The notes beneath the pieces were generated by a model that did no database searches, was not told the origin of the DNA, and saw nothing but the letters and a program-made list of their open reading frames with translations. From positions 62,001 through 126,000 of the forward strand of contig NZ_JANUGQ010000001.1 in assembly GCF_024756275.1 (NCBI RefSeq): a stretch of 64,000 bases of DNA. Reading direction: 5' to 3'. The first letter of the stretch is position 1, and every line of letters begins with the position of its first letter. The stretch is from Streptomyces pyxinae (GTDB lineage: Bacteria; Actinomycetota; Actinomycetes; Streptomycetales; Streptomycetaceae). Made by a program: the position numbers and the translations under genes. Below are positions 55,834 through 64,000 of the stretch, piece by piece.

Positions 55834-56163
55834 GGCCGAGGGGGCGACCGGCGGCTGGCCCGCGCCAGCGCCCTGTCCGGGCCCCGCCCGCGCCACGGGC
55901 CGGATGCCCTCCCGCCGGACGGACGCCCGAGCGGAGTCGTACACCGTCGTCGGCGTGCACCGTCGTGGGGCGTGCACCGTCGTAGAGCGTGCACCGTCGT
56001 TGGCGTGCACCGTCGTAGAGCGTGCACCGTCGTTGGCGTGCACCGTCGTTGGTGTACGCCTCGGAGCCGTACGCGCTCGGGGACGCACCCCGCCGGAGAC
56101 CACCCCGGGCCGGAGGCTCACGTCTCCGGGGCGGTACGTCCCCGGGACTGTACGTCCCCGGGG
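55834..56163. other. 330-bp gap between convergent genes, with tandem repeats
   Basis: Repeat units of 16-17 bp (GTCGTTGGCGTGCACC and GTCGTAGAGCGTGCACC, alternating) run from about 55935 to 56058, six to seven copies. The rest is GC-rich with no gene. No clean terminator is visible. Confidence 0.7.
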
Positions 56164-58620
56164 TCAGCCGGCCACCGGGCCGCCGGGGGCCGGTTCCGGG
56201 GGCTCCGGCACCGGGCGGGCCCCCGGCTTGTCCGCACCCGCGCCCGGGTCGCCACCCGCACCGGCTTCCGCACCGGCACCGGCGGGAGCGCCCACCGGGG
56301 CCTCCCCACGCGCCGCCGGCACCGAGGGCGCGGGGCCGGCACGCTCAGTGGGGCCGGCCGAAGCGGGCGGCGCCGGGGACGCGGCTGTCAGCAGATGGCC
56401 CGCCGTGGCCCCGGCGAACCGGCGGTGCCAGCGGGCGAGAGGCGCCGGCGCCCACCAGTTGGCCCGGCCGAGCAGACACATCGCGGCGGGCACCAGCACG
56501 CCCCGGACGAGCGTGGCGTCCACCAGCACCGCCAGGGCGAGCCCCAGGCCCAGCATCTTGAGGATCGTCAGCCGCGAGACGACCAGGGGCAGCAGCGCCA
56601 GGGCGACGACCAGGGCGGCGAGGCTGATCACCCGGGAAGTCCCCGCGACCCCGGCCACCACCGCGCCCCGCAGCCCGCGCCCCCGCGCGTACTCCTCGGT
56701 CACCCGGCTCAGCATGAACACCTCGTAGTCGACGCTCAGCCCGAAGGCGATGGCGAACATCAACAGCATGACGGGCATGATGAGTTCGCCGGTGGCGGTG
56801 TCGGCACCGAGCAGCGGGAGCAGATGGCCGTCCTGGAAGACGAAGACCACCGCACCGAAGCTGGCACCGAGGCTCAACACCCCCACCACGATGGCCTTCA
56901 GCGGCAGGACGAGCGAGCCGGTCAGCAGGAAGAGCAGCACCGTCACGGCGAGGGCCGCGCAGCCGGCCGCCCACGGCAGCCGGGCGGCCAGGGCGCGCTG
57001 GGTGTCGATGTGCCGGGCGGGCTCGCCCGAGACCAGATGACCGCCGGGTGAGCGCAACGCGCGGACCTCGTCCACCAGTTCGGGATCCTTGGAGCGATCC
57101 TCCCCGGCCACCACCTCCAGCCAGGTGGCGCCCGGCGCGGTGTAGAAGACCGGGTTGCCGACCGGACCGGAGACCCGGCGGCCGTCCCGGTAGGTGCCGG
57201 TCACGCCCTCCACCACCGCCACGTGCGACAGCGTCGAGACCCGGCGGGCGAAGGCGTCGAGCCGGGCCTCGTCCGCCAGCGCGTCGGTACGCGGCAGGAC
57301 GACCTGGAGCGCCCGGTTCCAGGGCAGCGCGAACTCCTGGTCGATCTTCCGGGCGACGGCGTGCGACTCGGCGTCCCGGGGCAGCACCCGGGCGTCGCTC
57401 GGTCCGAACCGGACATGGGTGAACGGCAGCAGCAGACAGCCGAGCAGCACCGCGGCCCCGGTGCCGAGCAGCAGCGGCCGGGCGGTCACCACCCGGGCGA
57501 TCCGGGTCCAGGAGAGAAACCGCGCCGGCCGCCCGCCGCCCCGGTTCCGGCGCGGTCGCCGCCGGCCCACCCGTTCCCCCAGCAACAGCAGGGCGGCGGG
57601 GAGCAACAGCATGGTGGCGGCGGCCGCCAGGCTCACCACGATCACCCCGGCCACCGCGAGCGAGCGCAGGAAGGGCAGCGGGAAGAGGAACAGCGCCAGC
57701 AGGCTGAGCACAATGGTGCCGGCCGAGAACAGCACGGCGTGGCCGGTCGTCCGCATCGCGGTGACCGTGGCCTCGCGCACCGGCGCCCCGGCGGCGAACT
57801 CGTCGCGGTACCGGGTGACCACGAAGAGCGCGTAGTCGACCGCGAGCCCGAAGCCCAGCGCGGTGGCGATGTTGGGCGCGAACACCGACACCGGCTGGAC
57901 CAGGGCGACCAGCCGCAGGGCGGCGAGCGTGCCGGCGACGGCCACGCCCCCGACGACGGCGGCGAGCAGCGCGGCGGCGACCGAGCCGAAGGCCAGCCAC
58001 AGTACGAGCATCACCAGCGGTACGCCGATGAGTTCGGCCCGCACCAGGTCCGAGGCACTGAACCGGGAGACCTCCGCACTGACCCAGGCGGCCCCGGTGG
58101 CGGAGACGTCCAGCGGCCCGTGCCGGCCGGTCAGCTCCGGCACCAGCGACCGGCCGATCCCGGCCGCGTCGGCCTCCGTACCGGCCAGTTCGAGGGTGAC
58201 CAGCGCCACCCGGCGGTCCCGGGAGAGCAGCCGGGCGTCCCGCTCGGTCCAGTACGAGAACACCTGCCGTACGCCGGGCCGGGCGGCGATCCCCTCGACC
58301 AGCCGCAGCCCCGCGTCCGCCATGGCCGGGTCGTCGGCGTCCCGCTCGGTGCGGACCCGCAGCACCACATCGGGCAGCCCGGCGCCGAAGCGCTCCCGCA
58401 GCTCGGCGTCGGCGCGGGTGGCCTCGGTGCCCGGGGTGACGTAACCACCCGGCGAGAGACCCAGCGGTACCAGGAGCAGCACGGCGCCCATGAGCAGGGC
58501 GGCGAGCAGACCGCTCAGCACCACCCGCCGGGGATGGCGCAGCACAAGGCGGAGCGCGCGGGGCGCACGCCCACCGCGCACGGTCGGCGTGGGCGCGGCA
58601 CGCGGAGCGTCGGCACTCAT
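56164..58620 (-). CDS. MMPL-family membrane transporter
   Basis: 818 residues with about 12 helices in two halves. N-terminal TM1 (RRVVLSGLLAALLMGAVLLLVPLG) and an extracytoplasmic domain (GTEATRADAELRERFGAGLPDVVLRV), then GFGLAVDYALFVVTRYRDEF, and in the second half FGLSVDYEVFMLSRVTEEYARG. Both Asp-Tyr pairs are the proton-relay signature of MMPL/RND exporters. The C-terminal ~75 residues are a Pro/Gly/Ala-rich tail. Start ATG 58620 (MSADAP) with AGGAAG upstream is preferred to GTG 58638. Divergent from a secreted protein gene, it likely exports a lipid or small molecule; the substrate is unknown. Confidence 0.9.
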   Translation of the reverse strand: MSADAPRAAPTPTVRGGRAPRALRLVLRHPRRVVLSGLLAALLMGAVLLLVPLGLSPGGYVTPGTEATRADAELRERFGAGLPDVVLRVRTERDADDPAMADAGLRLVEGIAARPGVRQVFSYWTERDARLLSRDRRVALVTLELAGTEADAAGIGRSLVPELTGRHGPLDVSATGAAWVSAEVSRFSASDLVRAELIGVPLVMLVLWLAFGSVAAALLAAVVGGVAVAGTLAALRLVALVQPVSVFAPNIATALGFGLAVDYALFVVTRYRDEFAAGAPVREATVTAMRTTGHAVLFSAGTIVLSLLALFLFPLPFLRSLAVAGVIVVSLAAAATMLLLPAALLLLGERVGRRRPRRNRGGGRPARFLSWTRIARVVTARPLLLGTGAAVLLGCLLLPFTHVRFGPSDARVLPRDAESHAVARKIDQEFALPWNRALQVVLPRTDALADEARLDAFARRVSTLSHVAVVEGVTGTYRDGRRVSGPVGNPVFYTAPGATWLEVVAGEDRSKDPELVDEVRALRSPGGHLVSGEPARHIDTQRALAARLPWAAGCAALAVTVLLFLLTGSLVLPLKAIVVGVLSLGASFGAVVFVFQDGHLLPLLGADTATGELIMPVMLLMFAIAFGLSVDYEVFMLSRVTEEYARGRGLRGAVVAGVAGTSRVISLAALVVALALLPLVVSRLTILKMLGLGLALAVLVDATLVRGVLVPAAMCLLGRANWWAPAPLARWHRRFAGATAGHLLTAASPAPPASAGPTERAGPAPSVPAARGEAPVGAPAGAGAEAGAGGDPGAGADKPGARPVPEPPEPAPGGPVAG

Positions 58621-58684
58621 CGGCGCTGTCTTCCTCACTACTCTTCACCACGCAAGGCAGTCGTTCGAACACAGGGAGTCACAC

Positions 58685-59284
58685 ATGTTCAAGGCATCAC
58701 CGCTCGGCCGCGCCGGGCAGCCCTCCGGTCCGGCGCTGCGCCGGGCGCTCCGGGCGGCGGCGGCCGGCGGGGCCGCGCTGCTGGCGGTCCTGGGCACCCA
58801 GACGGTGACCTCGCCGTCGGCGGACGCCGCGTCCGCGCACGTGAAGTGCTCCGCCCGTACGCTCCCGGGGCAACCGATCCGCATCAGCCCGGCCGTCAAC
58901 TCCCGCACCAAGGCGGTGCGGGCCGAGGGCACCGTCGTCCTGGAGAACTGCACCTCGCCCGACCGCAGCCAGCGGGTGATCCGCTCCGGGCGGCTGACCT
59001 TCTCGGGGAGCGCCACGGCCAGCTGCACCGCGGCCCGGGACGTGCGCGGCAGCGCCACGGTGACCTGGTACGACGTCAAGGGCGGCAAGGTCGGCACCTC
59101 GACGGTGGTGCCGCGCCCGGGCTCGGGCGCGGCGCTCAACACTCCGCTGTCCGGCAGCGTCAGCAAGGGCCGGATGGCCGGCTCACCGGTGCGCGCCACG
59201 GTGCGGCCCACCAGCGACGTACGTGGCTGTGGCAGCAAGGGCCTGTCCTCCGTACACGGCAAGGGCAACGTCTCCTTCGGCTGA
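58685..59284 (+). CDS. Secreted Cys-containing protein of unknown function
   Basis: 199 residues. Signal peptide RALRAAAAGGAALLAVLGTQTVTSPSADA, with cleavage near ASA; no lipobox. The mature part is mostly beta-strand (VRAEGTVVLENCTS, RSGRLTFSGSATASC, SATVTWYDVKGGKVGTST) with four Cys residues (KCSAR, ENCTS, SCTAA, RGCGSK) that could form two disulfides. Its size and layout resemble small secreted streptomycete proteins, but no family is certain. ATG 58685 follows AGGGAG 6 bases upstream. Divergent from the MMPL transporter by 64 bp. Confidence 0.65.
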   Translation: MFKASPLGRAGQPSGPALRRALRAAAAGGAALLAVLGTQTVTSPSADAASAHVKCSARTLPGQPIRISPAVNSRTKAVRAEGTVVLENCTSPDRSQRVIRSGRLTFSGSATASCTAARDVRGSATVTWYDVKGGKVGTSTVVPRPGSGAALNTPLSGSVSKGRMAGSPVRATVRPTSDVRGCGSKGLSSVHGKGNVSFG

Positions 59285-59815
59285 CGACCCGTCCGGCCCG
59301 CCCCGGTGACGGCGGGCCGGCCCCGGGGCCGAACGCGGGGCCGGAACCGAACCCGGGACCAGGGCCGAATCCAGGTCCGGGACCAGAGCCGGAACCCCGT
59401 CCGGGCCCGGGGCAGCGGTGGGGCCGGTGCCCCTGACGGGCGCCGGCCCCACCGCTGCCCGGCCGGCCCACCGACGCGGGGTTCGCGTCCCGCGTCCGCA
59501 CGGGCGGGAGGACTCGGGAAAGCCCCCGAAAGCGACCAAAGGCGCCAATCGGGAGATCAGCTGACGACCGCGCCCTGAAGGAACCACGAAAGAACCGGGC
59601 GCGACAACTTCCGCGCCCTCCGGTGTCACCCGATTGCCGGTCGCACACGCGTACAAGTGGGGTCCCGGAGCGCCGGAGGGGCCGCCGCCCCGCCCACGCA
59701 CCCCGGGCACGCCAGGAAAGCCGGGTGGGCGGCGCTCGTCGCGCACTACCCACCCGGCCCCGTGGCTCGTGAACCGTGGCCTGTGGCCCGTGGTGTGGAC
59801 CCAGGGTGTGACCCC
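59285..59815. other. 531-bp gap with a strong hairpin and GC-rich repeats
   Basis: From 59320 to 59405 imperfect GGACCAGAGCCGGAACC/GGCCGAATCCAGG-like units read as a Gly-Pro-Asn-rich frame, probably not coding. Then a hairpin (next entry). 59470-59815 has no identified gene. Confidence 0.5.
59411..59459. terminator. Terminator hairpin after the secreted protein gene
   Basis: 22-bp arms (GGCAGCGGTGGGGCCGG... / ...CCGGCCCCACCGCTGCC) with one mismatch and a 5-base loop, 127 bp after the stop. Confidence 0.8.
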
Positions 59816-61288
<1,473 letters not shown>

Positions 61289-61590
61289 GGGGTTCTCCTC
61301 GATACGGCGTTACGGCATTGCGGCTCCCGGCGCCCCGGCGCCCCGGTGCCCCGGTGCCCCCGGCGGACGGACCGCCGGACCAGTGGAACGGTGGCCGGTT
61401 GACCGCCGGACCGGTGGACCGGCGGCCGGTGGGGGCGCGTCCCGGCGTCCCTCCGAGCCGGCGTCCCGGCGTCCCCGCGGGCCACCGGCGTCGGCGTCGG
61501 TGGATCCCGCAGACCATCTCGCACCCTGTGACCCGGGTCACGATTGCGTGCGTTTCGTTCACGCGATTTCCGGCCAGGCACACTTGCCGC
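61289..61590. promoter_or_regulatory. Divergent promoter region of symporter and two-component genes
   Basis: 302 bp. GC-rich repeats (GGTGCCCC, CGGCGTCCC) fill 61320-61480. Nearer the kinase start is a dyad ATTGCGTG (61543-61550) / CACGCGAT (61560-61567), 7 of 8 matching, a candidate response-regulator site. Confidence 0.5.
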
Positions 61591-63219
61591 ATGCCTCTGG
61601 TCCGCCGTCTCTTCCGGCGTCTCCCCCGGCCCCGCAGTCTCGCCGGGCAGCTCTTCGCCATGCAGGTGGTGCTGGTGGCCGCCGCCGTGGCCGGCTGCGC
61701 GCTCTTCACGTACGTCTCCGATCTCGACCAGGCGGAGGAGACCGCGCGCCGGCAGACCACCGCCACCGCCACGGCCGTGGCGCACTCCCCCTCGGTGGCC
61801 GCCGCCGTCCGGTCGGCCGACCCGGCCGCCGTGCTGGCCCCGTACGCCGCCTCGCTGATCGGGGACACCGGCGTCACCTTTCTGGTGGTGATGGCCCCGG
61901 ACGGCACCCGCTGGACGCACCCACAGCCGGACCAGGTGGGCCGGACGTACATCGGCCACCGGGAGGCCGCGCTGCGCGGTGAGACGTACTCGGAGACGTA
62001 CGAGGGCACGCTCGGCCCCTCGGTGCGGACCGTGACCCCGGTGTACGGCGGCGGCGACGGGGGACGGCGGGTGGTCGCCCTGGTCAGCGCGGGGATCACG
62101 GTGGACCGGATCAGCGCGCAGGTGCGCGGGCAGCTGACGGCGCTGGCGGTGGTGGCGGGCGGGGTGCTGCTGGCCGGCGGGCTCGGCACCTATGTGATCA
62201 ACGCCCGGCTGCGGCGCCACACCCATGGGATGAACGCGGCCGAGCTGAGCCGGATGCACGACTACCACGAGGCGGCCCTGCACGCGGTGCGGGAGGGGCT
62301 GGTGATGCTGGACGGCCGGCGGCGGATCGCGCTCCTCAACGACGGGGCGCGGGAGCTGCTGGGACTCGGCCCGGACGCGGTGGGCGCCCGGGTGGACGAG
62401 CTGGGTCTGCCGCCGTCGCTGACCGGGGCGCTGCTGGCGGCCGGGGACCGGGTGGACGAGCTGCATCTGACGGCCGACCGGGTGCTGGTGGTCTCGACCC
62501 GGCCGGTGGTAGGCGGCGAGCGGCGCGGCACGGTGGTGACGCTGCGGGACCACACCGAACTCCAGGCGCTCTCCGGGGAGCTGGACTCGGAGCGGGGCTT
62601 CACCCAGGCGCTGCGCTCCCAGGCGCACGAGGCCGCCAACCGGCTGCACACGGTGGTCTCGCTGATCGAACTGGGCCGGGCGGACGAGGCGGTGGAGTTC
62701 GCCACCGCCGAACTGGAGCTGGCGCAGACCCTGACCGACCGGGTGGTGGACGCGGTCGCCGAACCGGTGCTCGCCGCGCTGCTGCTGGGCAAGGCGGCCC
62801 AGGCCAACGAGCAGGGCGTGGAGCTGGTGCTGGCCCCGGACAGCCGGATCGACGACGGGGTGCTGCCGGCCGCGCTGCCGGCCCGGGACCTGGTGACCGT
62901 GCTGGGCAATCTGATCGACAACGCCCTGGACGCCGCCCGGTCGACCGCCGCCGCCCGGGTGACGGTCACCGCCCGGGCCGAAGGGCGGGAGCTGCTGCTG
63001 CGGGTGGCGGACAGCGGGCCGGGCATCGGAGCCGGTGACCACGAGGCGGTCTTCGAACGCGGCTGGTCCACCCGGGGCGCCGGGCGCGGTCTGGGCCTGG
63101 CGCTGGTCCGGCAGGCCGCGCACCGGGCACGGGGCTCCGTGGAGCTGGGCGAGGGACCGGACGGCGGCGCCCGGTTCACCGTACGGCTGCCGCTGGAACC
63201 CGCGGGAGCGGACGCGTGA
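61591..63219 (+). CDS. Sensor histidine kinase of the CitA/DcuS type
   Basis: 542 residues. Two membrane helices (about 20-40 and 195-215) flank an extracytoplasmic PAS-like domain with the conserved HPQPDQVGRTYIGH. A cytoplasmic PAS (HAVREGLVMLDGRRRIALLNDGARELLG) precedes the kinase: H-box SQAHEAANRLHTV with His ~346, N-box LGNLIDNALDAAR, G1 VADSGPGIG and G2 GAGRGLGLALVRQ. It should sense extracellular C4-dicarboxylates or citrate and control the divergent symporter. The stop overlaps the response regulator start (GTGA). Confidence 0.9.
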   Translation: MPLVRRLFRRLPRPRSLAGQLFAMQVVLVAAAVAGCALFTYVSDLDQAEETARRQTTATATAVAHSPSVAAAVRSADPAAVLAPYAASLIGDTGVTFLVVMAPDGTRWTHPQPDQVGRTYIGHREAALRGETYSETYEGTLGPSVRTVTPVYGGGDGGRRVVALVSAGITVDRISAQVRGQLTALAVVAGGVLLAGGLGTYVINARLRRHTHGMNAAELSRMHDYHEAALHAVREGLVMLDGRRRIALLNDGARELLGLGPDAVGARVDELGLPPSLTGALLAAGDRVDELHLTADRVLVVSTRPVVGGERRGTVVTLRDHTELQALSGELDSERGFTQALRSQAHEAANRLHTVVSLIELGRADEAVEFATAELELAQTLTDRVVDAVAEPVLAALLLGKAAQANEQGVELVLAPDSRIDDGVLPAALPARDLVTVLGNLIDNALDAARSTAAARVTVTARAEGRELLLRVADSGPGIGAGDHEAVFERGWSTRGAGRGLGLALVRQAAHRARGSVELGEGPDGGARFTVRLPLEPAGADA

Positions 63220-63917
63220 CGGCCGGGGCCCCCGGGACGGGGGCGGTGCGGGTGCTGGTCGTGGAGGACGATCCGGTGGCGGCCGACGCCCACGCGCTCT
63301 ATGTGGGCCGGGTGCCCGGCTTCCGCGTGGTGGGGGTGGTCCACTCCCGGTCCGCCGCCGCCCGGGCGCTGGAGCGGACCCCGGTCGATCTGCTCCTGCT
63401 CGACCTCTGTCTGCCGGACGGGCACGGTCTCGGGCTGCTCCGCTCGCTGCGCGCCGCCGGACACACCGCCGATGTCATCGCGGTCACCTCGGCCCGGGAC
63501 CTGGCGGTGGTGCGGGAGGGCGTGTCGCTGGGCGTGGTGCAGTACGTGCTCAAGCCGTTCACCTTCGCCACCCTGCGGGACCGGCTGGTCCGGTACGCCG
63601 AGTTCCGCGCCGCCGCCGGGGAGGCCTCGGGCCAGGAGGAGGTGGACCGGGCGCTCGGGGCGCTGCGGGCGCCGGGCCCGGCCGCGCTGCCCAAGGGGCT
63701 GTCCACGCCGACCCTGTCGGCGGTGACCGGGGTGTTGCGGGCGGCGCCGGAGGGGCTGACGGCGGCCGGCGCGGGGGCGGCGGTGGGCATCTCCCGGATC
63801 ACCGCCCGGCGCTATCTGGAGCATCTGGTCACCGCCGGGCTCGCCGCCCGGAGCCCGCAGTACGGGCAGGTGGGCCGGCCCGAGCTCCAGTACCGCTGGC
63901 TGGGCTCGGCCCGGTGA
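63216..63917 (+). CDS. Response regulator (CitB/DcuR type)
   Basis: 233 residues. Receiver domain with VLVVEDDPVAADAHALYV, phospho-acceptor Asp ~63 in LLLLDLCLPDGHG, and the conserved Lys in YVLKPF. The C-terminal DNA-binding part ends with GLTAAGAGAAVGISRITARRYLEHLVTAGLAARSPQYGQVGRPELQYRW, the HTH of DcuR/CitB regulators. It overlaps the kinase gene by 4 bases and should act on the dyad at 61543-61567. Confidence 0.9.
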   Translation: MTAGAPGTGAVRVLVVEDDPVAADAHALYVGRVPGFRVVGVVHSRSAAARALERTPVDLLLLDLCLPDGHGLGLLRSLRAAGHTADVIAVTSARDLAVVREGVSLGVVQYVLKPFTFATLRDRLVRYAEFRAAAGEASGQEEVDRALGALRAPGPAALPKGLSTPTLSAVTGVLRAAPEGLTAAGAGAAVGISRITARRYLEHLVTAGLAARSPQYGQVGRPELQYRWLGSAR

Positions 63918-64000
63918 GCCGACGGGCCCCGTCCCGGGCAGGCTCTTGGGCCCGGGGGCCGTCCCGGGCCTCCCGGGTCGGGGACCGTCCCGCGAGCTAT

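Noticed and set aside
55935..56058. 16-17-bp repeats considered as a CRISPR array or coding repeat
   Set aside because: No unique spacers, and frames on both strands are repeat peptides.

Overview
This window is a piece of a Streptomyces-like actinomycete chromosome. GC content is very high with strongly G/C-ended codons. GTG and TTG starts, 4-base stop/start overlaps and near-leaderless promoters are common. The gene content fits the genus: the GlgE glycogen pathway, HelR, lipoprotein L,D-transpeptidases, an M4 protease with a P domain, an RsbW-type anti-sigma-like ATPase and a small EF-hand protein. No tRNA, rRNA, CRISPR array, insertion sequence or complete prophage is visible.

Layout. 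(1) 1-6.0 kb is an accessory patch. It holds a regulator cut by the window edge, a YdcF-like protein, a GNAT acetyltransferase bracketed by a 110-bp direct repeat, a frameshifted phosphotransferase, an HTH/phospholipase-D-like regulator, a VOC protein and an antitoxin/PIN-toxin pair. Its first 2 kb is clearly less GC-rich than the rest. (2) 6.1-13.0 kb, mostly minus strand: EF-hand protein, beta-propeller lipoprotein, ATP-binding regulator, enoyl-CoA hydratase and two paralogous L,D-transpeptidases. (3) 13.3-26.2 kb: glgX, a heterodimeric ABC exporter, a secreted serine protease, a membrane protein, a cytochrome P450 and a secreted M4 metalloprotease. (4) 26.4-29.0 kb: glgP. (5) 29.6-36.5 kb is the most novel-looking part: an AraC-type regulator, an HpaB-like flavin monooxygenase, a possible His-rich small protein, a PrnB-like heme enzyme and an FAD monooxygenase on the minus strand, with a divergent NmrA-type reductase. 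It looks like a small aromatic-metabolite cluster. (6) 36.8-45.2 kb: the complete glgE-treS-pep2-glgB operon. With glgX and glgP nearby, alpha-glucan synthesis and breakdown lie within about 32 kb. (7) 45.3-53.3 kb: helR (RNA polymerase rescue and rifamycin tolerance) with a possible divergent small RNA, an SDR/MerR pair, a MerR-thioredoxin operon with a textbook 19-bp-spacer promoter, a PadR regulator, a frameshifted gene, a methionine aminopeptidase and a DinB-family protein. (8) 53.4-63.9 kb: an MFS exporter with a divergent TetR regulator and three operator copies, an MMPL exporter, a secreted Cys-containing protein, and a dicarboxylate symporter with a divergent CitA/DcuS-type two-component system.

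Two patterns cut across the window. Convergent gene pairs are usually separated by long perfect hairpins acting as bidirectional terminators. Long intergenic gaps repeatedly carry short degenerate tandem repeats (5, 6, 9, 16-17, 21-22 bp units), including (GCACC)13 and a 22-bp-period tract before pep2. These repeats create many spurious open frames. They also encode a Gly-Ser linker in the ABC exporter and a His-Glu tail in the symporter. Identifications come from reading the sequence and recalled family motifs; no searches were run.
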